Shown here piece after piece: positions 1 to 9,400 of a stretch of 43,835 nucleotides of DNA (its first letter is position 1; each line of letters opens with the position of its first letter). This stretch comes from Parachitinimonas caeni (lineage in GTDB: Bacteria > Pseudomonadota > Gammaproteobacteria > Burkholderiales > Chitinimonadaceae): the NCBI RefSeq assembly GCF_030129945.1, contig NZ_JARRAF010000017.1:64001-107835 (forward strand). The letters are read 5' to 3'. The translations under genes were made by a program, and so were the position numbers. Under the pieces are notes generated by a model. It did not search any database. It saw only the letters and a list, made by a program, of their open reading frames with translations, and was not told where the DNA came from.

Positions 1-14
1 TCAGGATCTCTTTA

Positions 15-186
15 GGCTCTGTTGACGTTTTGTTTCCGGTCGCGCCGGCCCGGAGGGTTTCGCCGGATTTGGGCCCGCTGCAGTGTTAAAAACCGCTTGC
101 TTAGTCCACTAAGCGGCGCGCTTTTCGCCTTGCATTAGGCCCAAGTCCGACGAAACGCGATCCGGAAATAAAATGTCAGCAGAGCC
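15..186. mobile_element. MITE-like inverted-repeat element, short copy
   Basis: The element begins GGCTCTGTTGACGTTTTG and ends with the inverse CAACAGAGCC, with TA on both sides. It belongs to the same family as the copies at 18710, 30190, 40482 and 43568. It is about 172 bp against about 266 bp for full copies, because the central arm carrying the GGGGCAGGG / CCCTGCCCC hairpin is missing. It has no coding capacity, so it would need a transposase supplied in trans. The parent element is unknown. Confidence 0.75.
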
Positions 187-531
187 TAGGCTTCGGGAGT
201 GCCGGCCCAGCAGTGCGGGCCGCGAAAACCGTCTGTCAGGATCAAGGGTCAGACCTGCACCTCGGGCTGCCTGCACGGTCTGATAAAAAGACCTGTTGTG
301 CGTGGCCGCCAGATGGTGGAGTTCATCCGTGCCGGCTTATATCCGGCACGAATCAGAGGCGATGAAAAACCTGTTGCCAGATCTTGTCAACTCGGCAATC
401 TGGTTGTCTGGTTGTTTGGCAGATGGGTTGTATTCCAATTTTGCGGAACGTGCCCTGCGGAAATCCTGCCGCGTGGTACGGGGGCTACCTGTGGTCAAGC
501 GCGATCAGAGAGCGGCTGCCCTGCGCAGATG
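187..531. other. Gap with no recognisable gene
   Basis: This stretch lies between the first MITE and the terminator of the minus-strand secreted protein. Open frames run through it, but they have no ribosome binding site and no recognisable protein character. I see no RNA gene or repeat in it. Confidence 0.5.
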
Positions 532-572
532 AAACCCGGTCCCGCCGCTATGATCGTGGCGGGACCGGGTTT
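532..572 (-). terminator. Rho-independent terminator of the secreted propeller gene
   Basis: A 15-bp perfect stem (AAACCCGGTCCCGCC with GGCGGGACCGGGTTT) surrounds an 11-nt loop, 14 bp beyond the stop codon of the minus-strand gene. A/T pairs at the stem base could supply a short U run on either strand. Confidence 0.8.
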
Positions 573-585
573 GTTGGCAGCTGGA

Positions 586-2802
586 TCAGCGACGGTAGGC
601 TGGAAGCTCGATGACGTAGGTATCAACCGTCCGCTCCCCGCCCCAATCGCTGCCGAACAGCAGGCGAGTGCCGGTTGGGCTGATGACGACATGCGGCTCG
701 GCCCAGTAACCCAGATTGCCACAGGCGCCGCTACCGCCACAGGAACGGTGATGGGCTAGTCGGCAGGTCTTGCCACCCTGGTTGGTATTGACCAGCAAAA
801 TCTCGTTTTCCAGCAGACCTTGCCCCATCTTGCCATTGCGGGCATCCCCGACGATCGACAACGCCAGCCAGCCCGGATTGCGATAGGCAAGGGCAGACAT
901 ATGGGTGCCTGAGGGCGGATAGGGGTAGCCGGTTGCAGGGCCGATCAGCACGCGGCTGGCGCCGGTTGTCATGTCCGATGCCACCAGTGACCCTTCCAGC
1001 GGCGCGTCGAATTGCACACTGAAAAAGGTGTCACGACCATCCTGCATTCCCAGCGAGCCGTGCTCGTTGGAGCTGGGCAGGTTGAGCTGGCGCAGGACAT
1101 TCATATCCTTATCCAGCACATAGCCGGCTCGTCCCAGATAGTTGAGGAAGTAAGTGTTGCCGGATGCCGAAGCCTGGGGCGCATTCTGCGAGCCGCCTTC
1201 TCCCGTCGTCATGGTCACGATCTTACCGACCGTATCGGTTGCCAGGTTGTACGAGAACAGCCGGCGCCCGCAGGAGAAACCAAGTTGTTTTGAATCCCAG
1301 GAGGTGAACATTGGATCAGAACCACCGATCAGATCTTCCGACGCGGTACATGAAGTCGGTGCCCGTGAGAAGTCATGGATGACGGCTGATGTCGCATGCG
1401 TATCCGTTTCGACATTGAATCGATGCAGCTTGCGGGTGACGCGATCGGCGTAATAGAGAATCTTTGGATTGCTGGTATCCCAGTACACCTGCTCCAGGTC
1501 GGCCGGGCGGATATCCAGTGGCTTGAGGTAACGGTAAGTCTTGCCGTCATACAGATGGTGTCCGCCCGGCGAGCCGGCGCCCTCCTGGCTGGTGTGATAG
1601 AGAATCAGATAGCTCTCATCGGCATTCCAGGCCTGAATGGTGGAATACATGGGCTTGGCCACATTCCAACGGCCGGCGGCGGCATCCGAGATTCGGCGGA
1701 TGCTGCCACCAAACTGCGGATCAACCACCACTTGCCCCAGCGAGGGCTTGGCCATGGCGCTCATCGGCCGGGCCAGCTTGTCCTGCGGGAAGTTGGCACA
1801 TAGATCATCGCCTGAAGCGGGCGGGTAGGCCCGGCAGCTATCGGTGCTGCCTCCGTTGCTGCCCTGGCAACCCCACTGCCAGGGGCCGCTACCGCTGACG
1901 CTGGTGGCGGTACCGACTGCACAGAGATTGCTGGTCGGCGCGGTGGGGGTGGTGCTGCCATTGGCGCTGCCACACCGGCCATTGACCGGGGCCGGGGGCT
2001 CTATCTTCACTTCGGCACGGCAACCCACCGTGCTGCCACCGTTGCTGCCTGCGCAGGCCCAGGTCCAGGGACCTGTGCCGTAGAGGGCGGATGCCAACCC
2101 AACCGAACACAAGCCACTGGTCGGTGCCGAGCTGTAGGCCTGGCCGTTGGCCGGGCCGCATTTGCCGTTAACGGGCGTTGGCGGCTCTATCTTCAGCTCC
2201 GCCCGGCAGCTGGCACTTGTGCCACCCCCGGTGCCGGCGCAGGTCCAGGTCCACGGGCCGGTGCCGGCCAGCGCCGAAGCTGCGCCAGCCGCGCATAAAC
2301 CACTGCTTGGGGCGGAGGGGAAGGCCTGCCCATTGGCGCTGCCGCACTGGCCATTGGTGGGGCCGGTTGCTGGCGTGTAGCGCACGGTGAGTGGCGCTGT
2401 CCAGGTTTGATTCTGACTGGTGTCATAGGCCAGTGCTTTCAGTACATAGTTGCGACCCTTCTTGGAGGAGGGTGTCCAGTAGTAGCTATAAGTGGCATTG
2501 GGCGATGCCTTGCACATCGCGGTCTTGTAAGTGTTGTCGATGTACAGGTCTACACAGGACACCTGCACATCGTCCCTGGCCTGCACTTCGATCTTGATCT
2601 TGCCGCTGATTTCCTGGCCGTCGGTGGGTGAGACAAAACTGACCGTCGGTGCCGTCGTATCGGCATCGACCTTGGCGGCATTGCTTGCCCAGATCGGGGG
2701 GGCTGCCAGGGTCAGGCCGCTCAGGGCAAGCATCAGCGGAAGGGGGCGACGGCGGGAAGGCGAGGGGTGGCACAACCTGCTTACTGCATGGGGTATCTGC
2801 AT
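586..2802 (-). CDS. Exported protein: Ig-like domain, three Cys-rich repeats, C-terminal beta-propeller
   Basis: The start is the ATG at 2802, which has an AGGAG site 7 bases upstream. A longer frame opens at 2862 but lacks such a site. The 738-residue product begins with a signal peptide (Arg-rich start, hydrophobic core, cut near residue 38). A bacterial Ig-like domain (about 46-140, opening TAPTVSFVSPTDG) follows. Next come three repeats of about 60 residues (about 150-345), each with CG-ANG, LC-G-A and GPW-W-C-G--GG----C. The last 380 residues resemble TolB/oligogalacturonate-lyase-type propellers, with repeated strand-turn units such as VYWDTSNPKILYYAD. It is probably secreted or surface-bound, with possible polysaccharide binding. 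The substrate is unknown and no catalytic residues could be assigned. It is followed by a strong terminator and is monocistronic. Confidence 0.75.
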   Translation of the reverse strand: MQIPHAVSRLCHPSPSRRRPLPLMLALSGLTLAAPPIWASNAAKVDADTTAPTVSFVSPTDGQEISGKIKIEVQARDDVQVSCVDLYIDNTYKTAMCKASPNATYSYYWTPSSKKGRNYVLKALAYDTSQNQTWTAPLTVRYTPATGPTNGQCGSANGQAFPSAPSSGLCAAGAASALAGTGPWTWTCAGTGGGTSASCRAELKIEPPTPVNGKCGPANGQAYSSAPTSGLCSVGLASALYGTGPWTWACAGSNGGSTVGCRAEVKIEPPAPVNGRCGSANGSTTPTAPTSNLCAVGTATSVSGSGPWQWGCQGSNGGSTDSCRAYPPASGDDLCANFPQDKLARPMSAMAKPSLGQVVVDPQFGGSIRRISDAAAGRWNVAKPMYSTIQAWNADESYLILYHTSQEGAGSPGGHHLYDGKTYRYLKPLDIRPADLEQVYWDTSNPKILYYADRVTRKLHRFNVETDTHATSAVIHDFSRAPTSCTASEDLIGGSDPMFTSWDSKQLGFSCGRRLFSYNLATDTVGKIVTMTTGEGGSQNAPQASASGNTYFLNYLGRAGYVLDKDMNVLRQLNLPSSNEHGSLGMQDGRDTFFSVQFDAPLEGSLVASDMTTGASRVLIGPATGYPYPPSGTHMSALAYRNPGWLALSIVGDARNGKMGQGLLENEILLVNTNQGGKTCRLAHHRSCGGSGACGNLGYWAEPHVVISPTGTRLLFGSDWGGERTVDTYVIELPAYRR

Positions 2803-3277
2803 GAGAGTCTCCTGAATGCGGGAACGGTCAGCGGCATCCCCTCGGGCAGGTTCAGGGCTCAAGGAAATGTGTCTGCTGACATGACGTTTGCGTATGCTTT
2901 TGTCGTTATTGCAGCAGGAAGGGGGCGACGCAATCTGTTTTTATAGGTATGTGAATTATTCACAATGTTAATGTCTATCAAGTTTATCAAATCAATCATT
3001 CCAACGAATAAACTTAAAATTCTTACGGTATTTTATTGATTTTATAATGAAAAATTATTTGGTACGGTTTGGGTTTTGGGTGATGTAGCAAACAAAAATA
3101 ATATAAGTGTTGACATTTTCTTAATGATTGGTCAGCGATTTCTATGTGTGGATAGAGATTGTGGATAAGGTAGTTGGTAGGCTAGGAAGGGCAGTCGTGC
3201 CGAGCTCTTGGTGAACGGCGTATCCGCCGCAGTGGCCATCTGGAGGAGTGTAAAGAAGAACCAAAGACCCATTGAAA
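2803..3277. other. AT-rich intergenic region, likely promoter of the secreted gene
   Basis: The stretch from about 2935 to 3130 is clearly AT-rich compared with the flanking GC-rich genes. It lies upstream of the minus-strand secreted protein gene, so it probably holds its promoter. I could not fix -35/-10 boxes with confidence and see no coding sequence. Confidence 0.45.
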
Positions 3278-3307
3278 AAGCCCCGCGCAGTGAAACTGGC
3301 GGGGCTT
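3278..3307 (-). terminator. Rho-independent terminator after the TldD/PmbA pair
   Basis: A 9-bp stem AAGCCCCGC / GCGGGGCTT with a 12-nt loop. Read on the minus strand it is followed by a T run (GCTTTTTC), 35 bp past the stop codon of the PmbA-like gene. Confidence 0.8.
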
Positions 3308-3342
3308 GGTGGTGCGTAGCCTAACCTGCTGTAAGACAGAAT

Positions 3343-4665
3343 CTAGAGCACGAATTCCAGCCCCTTGAGCAAGGCGCCCGGCAATAACAAGCTGGAAGTC
3401 GAACGCTCGCCATACGTGGCGGCATCGGGCAGGAACTCCCGCTCCTCAGTTAGCGCCAGCAAGTTGTCGCCGAGCATCCGGTACAGGCTGTCATCGAAGC
3501 GCATAACATTCAGCGGTGCCACAATCTTGCCGCCTTCCACCCAGAACGAGGCGAAACGCGTCATGCCGGTCAGCCGGCAGGCGGTGCGGTCGGAGTAGTT
3601 GAGGTACCACAGATTGCTGATATACAAGCCGGTATCCAGCGCTTCGAGTGCCTGCGACACCGGCAGCTCACCGGCAGCCATCTGCAAAGACTCCGGAGCT
3701 TCACTGGCATTGGCGCCATTCGTGGTCAGGCGGTATTCGCGTGCCGTGCGAGGCGAAATCAGGCTGCCTGCGTAGCGGCCACTCTTGATCAGCGGCGTGC
3801 TATCTGGCCGCAGAAAACCCTCATGCTGAAACGCAGGAGCCAGGCCGCCAGCACTGACTTCAGCCAGCGACACCAGCGGCGACAGGCGCGCAGAGCCTTC
3901 TCGCAAGCGAAGCAGCGGGCTGCGCTTGGCTTGCAGCTCCTTTTCAGAGAAACCACCCCAGTTCAGGGTATCCAGCACCTCGCCAAGCGCGGACGGCGTC
4001 AGATAACTACGATAACTGCCTGGGGCAATGGTCCGGGCCGGGCGCTGCAACAGCTCCAGCTGGCTAGCCGACTGATGGATTGCCGCCTCCATCCCTTCCC
4101 TTTGCCAATCAAAGCCCGCATAACTGTGTTTGACCGCCTTATCGCCGCCCGCGTACAAGCTCCAGTCGAAATGAAAGCTCGCTGTTTCGTGCCAGTTGCG
4201 CTGGCCTTCCGAACTGGCGAAGCCGTGGCAGACCGGGCCTGCCGCCAGAAAGCCGACCAGATCGTAACGGGCGGCGGCACTGACAATTTCCTCCACCATC
4301 GCTTCGGCCGGTGGCAGGCGCGAAGCTTCTGTTCGCTCGGTTGAGTGCACCTCATCCGCCAGCAGCAGATGCGGATCTTCAGCGACATCGGTCAACGCAT
4401 CGCGCAGCCGCAGCAACTCTGCCGCCAGCAGCTGCCGGTCGTTGTCGAAATCGGCCGAGAGCGAGATCGACGCATGCACATGCCGGTAACCCTGCACCAG
4501 CCGGAGTGAGAGATACCACTGCCTGACCTGGCCGGACTGGCGTACCCGACCATGATTGAACCGGATGAACTGCGAAGCCTCGCCAGACAGCCAGAGGGTG
4601 TAACGTTCACCGCCGCGCAGCTGGGTCTGCACATGGTCGGCGAGCTGGTAAAAATATTGCTGCAT
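3343..4665 (-). CDS. TldE/PmbA-like partner of a TldD metalloprotease
   Basis: This is a 440-residue protein of the TldD/PmbA superfamily, encoded 130 bp downstream of a TldD-type gene on the same strand. In known TldD/TldE pairs, one subunit carries the zinc site and the other (PmbA/TldE) lacks it. The heterodimer degrades unfolded peptides, including modified peptides such as microcin B17 and CcdA. I see no HExxxH motif here, which fits the non-catalytic subunit. The C-terminal half has the family-like stretches ISNLWYLNYSDRTACRLTGM and RFASFWVEGGKIVAPLN. The start is the ATG at 4665; its upstream AAGAGA is a weak ribosome site. Sequence identity to E. coli PmbA appears low, so the assignment is to the family rather than to the orthologue. 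Confidence 0.75.
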   Translation of the reverse strand: MQQYFYQLADHVQTQLRGGERYTLWLSGEASQFIRFNHGRVRQSGQVRQWYLSLRLVQGYRHVHASISLSADFDNDRQLLAAELLRLRDALTDVAEDPHLLLADEVHSTERTEASRLPPAEAMVEEIVSAAARYDLVGFLAAGPVCHGFASSEGQRNWHETASFHFDWSLYAGGDKAVKHSYAGFDWQREGMEAAIHQSASQLELLQRPARTIAPGSYRSYLTPSALGEVLDTLNWGGFSEKELQAKRSPLLRLREGSARLSPLVSLAEVSAGGLAPAFQHEGFLRPDSTPLIKSGRYAGSLISPRTAREYRLTTNGANASEAPESLQMAAGELPVSQALEALDTGLYISNLWYLNYSDRTACRLTGMTRFASFWVEGGKIVAPLNVMRFDDSLYRMLGDNLLALTEEREFLPDAATYGERSTSSLLLPGALLKGLEFVL

Positions 4666-4680
4666 AGTGTTGGTCTCTTG

Positions 4681-4752
4681 GGCGCAGGTGCGCCAGTGGT
4701 GATCCGTCCGGCGCAGGTGCGCCAGTGGTGATCCATCCGGCGCCTATGCGCC
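4681..4752. repeat. 29-bp tandem repeat between the two protease genes
   Basis: Two nearly identical 29-bp units (4681-4709 and 4710-4738, one base different) are followed by a partial third from 4739. Each opens with the palindrome GGCGCAGGTGCGCC (GGCGCCTATGCGCC in the third). It lies in the 130-bp spacer between two cotranscribed genes and could form hairpins in the mRNA. No known function. Confidence 0.7.
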
Positions 4753-4795
4753 AGAAAGTGGGTACGGTTGCATCGTTCATAACCTGAACGGCTTC

Positions 4796-6232
4796 TCAGA
4801 TTTCGCCGCCGAAAACCTCGACGTCGCCAAACAGACAAGCCGGCGATGCGTGCCCAACCCGGATCGCCTGATTCGGCTCGCCCTTGCCGCACGAAGGCGT
4901 ACCCATGACTTCAAACGTCGATTCATTGCCAACCTGCTTGAGCGAACGCCAGAACGTAGCCGAAATCCCCCGATAGCCGGGATTCTTCACCATGCCGGTG
5001 ATTTCGCCGTTCTCGATCAGCCAACCCACCTCACAACTGAACTGGAACTTGTTGCGAGAGTCGTCGATAGACCACGACACATTCGTATCCATCAACACCC
5101 CACGTTCAATCGAGCCAATCATTCCTTCCAGCGTTGACGAACCCGGCTCGACATTCAGATTGGCCATGCGATCAATCGGCGGCCGGTTCCACGAGCACGC
5201 CCGCGAATTGGCTACCCCAGGCATCCCCGCCCGGGCCTGCGAAATTGCCCCGCCCAATGGACGCTCCAGCAGACCATCCCTGATCAACCAGGTTTTCTCG
5301 CCGGCAGAACCATCATCATCCCAACCAAACGTTGCAAACTCATCCTGCCGGCTGGGGTCGTAAGTCACATTCAATAGCGCCGACCCATACTGATACTGGC
5401 CGAACATATCCAGCGTCACAAAACTCGTCCCCGCATAATTACGCTCGTCGCCCAGAATCCGATCCAGCTCTAGCGGATGACCAATCGACTCATGAATCTG
5501 CAGCATCATCTGCTCGGGCATCAGTAGCAAATCCATCGAACCCGTCGGGCAATTCGGCGACGCCAGCAACTGCAAAGCCTCATCGGCCACGCGGCGGCCC
5601 GACCCCACCATCCGGCTACGCTCGATGATCTCGACGCCACCCTGCTGGCAATAGCCATTTCCCTGGCCGCCCAGACTGCGGGTTTGCGCCTCGCCATCGG
5701 CAAAAGCCGTCACCATCACATTCGGAATCACATAATTGAACCGCTGCATCACCTCGCCGCCATCGTTGGTCAGATACAGCTGCTCGACCTCGGCCATCAT
5801 CAACGCCGCCGACCAGTCCACAATCCGCTCATCCCGTTTTGCAGCGGCCGACTCGGTATGCAACAAACCCAGCATATCGCGCCGGTTCCAGTGCAGCCGG
5901 GGCGAATCCACCTGATAGCGGCCCTGCGGATGCCCCAGGCGCGCCTGATTGAAATCAAAAACCGAATGCCGTCGCGTACGCAAAGCCCAGGCTTTGGCCT
6001 GCTCCAGTGCAGCCTTGATCCCATTACTCGAAAGATCACTCGTTGCGGCGTAGCCATAGCCCCCCTCGTGGATCACGGTGATCATGGCTCCCCGATCAAT
6101 CCAGGTAGACAGCGGCTGCTCCACATTCTGCCGCACACACAACTGCTCTCCTCGTTCCTCGACATAACGCAGCGAACAAAAATCCACCTGCGTATTCAAT
6201 GCCCGAAAGCGCTCTCTTACAGTTTCAATCAC
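4796..6232 (-). CDS. tldD: TldD-type zinc metalloprotease
   Basis: This is a 478-residue TldD/PmbA-family protein with the zinc-binding helix HESIGH at residues 237-242, in the context MMLQIHESIGHPLELDR. That is the hallmark of the catalytic TldD subunit. The C-terminal region with GMVKNPGYRGISATFW and VMGTPSCGKGEP also matches the family. The start is a GTG at 6232 with AGAGG 7 bases upstream. The partner gene follows at 4665, so the two probably form one operon ending at the terminator at 3278-3307. The likely role is cytoplasmic degradation or maturation of small unstructured or modified peptides. The gene symbol is a family name; this may be a paralogue of the housekeeping tldD. Its 5' end lies 155 bp from the decayed end of the CRISPR array. 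Confidence 0.85.
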   Translation of the reverse strand: MIETVRERFRALNTQVDFCSLRYVEERGEQLCVRQNVEQPLSTWIDRGAMITVIHEGGYGYAATSDLSSNGIKAALEQAKAWALRTRRHSVFDFNQARLGHPQGRYQVDSPRLHWNRRDMLGLLHTESAAAKRDERIVDWSAALMMAEVEQLYLTNDGGEVMQRFNYVIPNVMVTAFADGEAQTRSLGGQGNGYCQQGGVEIIERSRMVGSGRRVADEALQLLASPNCPTGSMDLLLMPEQMMLQIHESIGHPLELDRILGDERNYAGTSFVTLDMFGQYQYGSALLNVTYDPSRQDEFATFGWDDDGSAGEKTWLIRDGLLERPLGGAISQARAGMPGVANSRACSWNRPPIDRMANLNVEPGSSTLEGMIGSIERGVLMDTNVSWSIDDSRNKFQFSCEVGWLIENGEITGMVKNPGYRGISATFWRSLKQVGNESTFEVMGTPSCGKGEPNQAIRVGHASPACLFGDVEVFGGEI

Positions 6233-6386
6233 GATTCGCCTCTTATTTTGGTTACAAGCGATGGGTTAACAGGAAGCGCGCACACAAACAGCCTTCACCA
6301 TCATAGGCCATCCTCGGTACCTGCCCTGCCACCCAAGCCAGTCGGCCGGCCGCTCACACAATTATCAGCCGTGACAACGGGCAGAC

Positions 6387-6423
6387 ATTTTAATTTGCAG
6401 CTGTCTGAAAGGGCGGCTGAATT
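6387..6423. repeat. Decayed terminal CRISPR repeat
   Basis: These 37 bases align over the full length with the array repeat with 8 mismatches (for example CAGCTGTCTGAAAGGGCGG in place of CGGCCGTCTGAATGGACGG). A normal 35-nt spacer (6424-6458) separates it from the first perfect repeat. It marks the trailer, the oldest end of the array. Confidence 0.85.
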
Positions 6424-9400
6424 CCGGCCAGAATGTCGTAGTAGGTACAGTTATTGATGTTTCAATTCGCGGCCGTCTGAATGGACGGCCGAATTATCCC
6501 AAGGGCGATGCGGACCTGTTGCGCCGAATGTTTCAATTCGCGGCCGTCTGAATGGACGGCCGAATTCAAGCGGCGGCCGAGCGACTTTTTGGTGGTCAGT
6601 GTTTCAATTCGCGGCCGTCTGAATGGACGGCCGAATTCTGGCTAGCTCGACTGCGACCCGTGCCATTGTCTCGTTTCAATTCGCGGCCGTCTGAATGGAC
6701 GGCCGAATTGCTGTGATAGGCCGACTGATGCAGTCTTTGGAGTCAAGGTTTCAATTCGCGGCCGTCTGAATGGACGGCCGAATTATCAAGCGGAAAAAGA
6801 GGGAATTGACAACGTAACTGTTTCAATTCGCGGCCGTCTGAATGGACGGCCGAATTTGGAGGTCAATCGAAAGCGATCCGATGCCAATGTGTTTCAATTC
6901 GCGGCCGTCTGAATGGACGGCCGAATTGTGCAAGCATCTTCGCTGATCATGCAACGCTACGCCATGTTTCAATTCGCGGCCGTCTGAATGGACGGCCGAA
7001 TTTCTACGTCGTGGGCGGGGATTGGCTCGCTCAATCTGTTTCAATTCGCGGCCGTCTGAATGGACGGCCGAATTTACTTTCGGACGAGGGCATAAAAGGC
7101 GCGATTAAGGGTTTCAATTCGCGGCCGTCTGAATGGACGGCCGAATTCGGCATTGCCGCAAGGCTCTTCAGAATGGTCCTACGTTTCAATTCGCGGCCGT
7201 CTGAATGGACGGCCGAATTAATAGCCAAGCCTATTAGGCCGAGGCGCCCCCGCAAGTTTCAATTCGCGGCCGTCTGAATGGACGGCCGAATTGAGATGGA
7301 GCGACTGGTTGGCGAGGATGTTCAGGTGTTTCAATTCGCGGCCGTCTGAATGGACGGCCGAATTACGTTACGTCCGTCAAATCCATTTTTGATAAAAAGG
7401 TTTCAATTCGCGGCCGTCTGAATGGACGGCCGAATTCCTGTTCTACGCCATAACGCCAGTCTGCACTACTGAGTTTCAATTCGCGGCCGTCTGAATGGAC
7501 GGCCGAATTTTTCCGCTTGTGGTATCTGTCCAGACGACAACATAATTGTTTCAATTCGCGGCCGTCTGAATGGACGGCCGAATTTAACAAGTGCTCACTG
7601 ATCACGAGCAGCGCTTACGGTTTCAATTCGCGGCCGTCTGAATGGACGGCCGAATTACGGTGTTGCCGGAAACGGACACGTCTACTCCGGTGTTTCAATT
7701 CGCGGCCGTCTGAATGGACGGCCGAATTTAGCAACACCAGACAAAGCGATAGGTGTAATCATTGTTTCAATTCGCGGCCGTCTGAATGGACGGCCGAATT
7801 CACATATCGGTAAATGGTGCCATTCTGCTCATTTCGGTTTCAATTCGCGGCCGTCTGAATGGACGGCCGAATTTTCGTCTAGATCGAGCGTCAGTATTGG
7901 CAAATCGTTGTAGTTTCAATTCGCGGCCGTCTGAATGGACGGCCGAATTTCTGATTGCCGAGCGTGCCGCCCTGGACCTGGAGTTTCAATTCGCGGCCGT
8001 CTGAATGGACGGCCGAATTTTGCTGACTAGATAGATACTCATCGGCGTAAGAATCGTTTCAATTCGCGGCCGTCTGAATGGACGGCCGAATTTACATTAT
8101 TGCGCTGCCAGCCCGGCCTCCAATCAACTGTTTCAATTCGCGGCCGTCTGAATGGACGGCCGAATTCTTGCGGGCGTGGCGTTCCGAATGATGACCGACC
8201 AGTTTCAATTCGCGGCCGTCTGAATGGACGGCCGAATTTCTCCTGGTGCTCGGTGATGATGACCGCCACGTTGTTTCAATTCGCGGCCGTCTGAATGGAC
8301 GGCCGAATTACCTTCATCGCGGCTTACGAAACCGCCAGAGCAGTTTCAATTCGCGGCCGTCTGAATGGACGGCCGAATTAAGGCTGGTAGCGAAACCGTG
8401 CCATACGGCCTGTGGCGGTTTCAATTCGCGGCCGTCTGAATGGACGGCCGAATTACGAATGGCCGCTTGTTGTGCCGCGATCTTGTCACGTTTCAATTCG
8501 CGGCCGTCTGAATGGACGGCCGAATTATTTCACCGACCTTTTGCTAGGCAACCGGCAATGTTTCAATTCGCGGCCGTCTGAATGGACGGCCGAATTACGA
8601 AGCGATGAAGGTTCGTGCGCTCGGACTGATGTGGGTTTCAATTCGCGGCCGTCTGAATGGACGGCCGAATTGGAAATCCGCCTAACCTGCTGGCGGTGAA
8701 CAGTGCGTGTTTCAATTCGCGGCCGTCTGAATGGACGGCCGAATTCACTGCGTGATTGAAATCGCACAGATGCTGGAAAATGTTTCAATTCGCGGCCGTC
8801 TGAATGGACGGCCGAATTCCGCCTGCAAATGGCGGCACAGCCACAACGCCATGTTTCAATTCGCGGCCGTCTGAATGGACGGCCGAATTACAGAAAGACC
8901 CGGAAAGTATTGCCTGCAAAGCGGTTTCAATTCGCGGCCGTCTGAATGGACGGCCGAATTACTGGACGGGTACGAAGATCTCGAGGCAACTGTTAAAGTT
9001 TCAATTCGCGGCCGTCTGAATGGACGGCCGAATTGTCTCTAAACGTGGGATTTTCAAATACCATGCCGTGTTTCAATTCGCGGCCGTCTGAATGGACGGC
9101 CGAATTCGCAAAGCAGTTATCCACTGCTGTTCAAGCTCATCGTTTCAATTCGCGGCCGTCTGAATGGACGGCCGAATTATGGAGTGACTATAGCGCAGCT
9201 GAAAAATAAAAAGTTTCAATTCGCGGCCGTCTGAATGGACGGCCGAATTGTCGGAGTAGCACGTAGGCTGGCCAGCCGGCGGTGTTTCAATTCGCGGCCG
9301 TCTGAATGGACGGCCGAATTAGGCAAATGAAAGGCGAAGAATTTGAAAGGCTTATAAGAGTTTCAATTCGCGGCCGTCTGAATGGACGGCCGAATTCCGC

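Noticed and set aside
199-759. Plus-strand open frame at the window start
   Set aside because: It runs through the terminator and the 3' end of the secreted protein gene and has no ribosome site or protein-like composition.
3343-6232. TldD/PmbA pair as part of the lanthipeptide pathway
   Set aside because: It lies 28 kb away beyond the CRISPR locus. Functional linkage is only a suggestion and is kept out of the annotation.
6221-6232. GTTTCAATCACG at the tldD start as a CRISPR repeat remnant
   Set aside because: Only 8-9 bases match, and they encode the first codons of tldD. It is best explained by chance.
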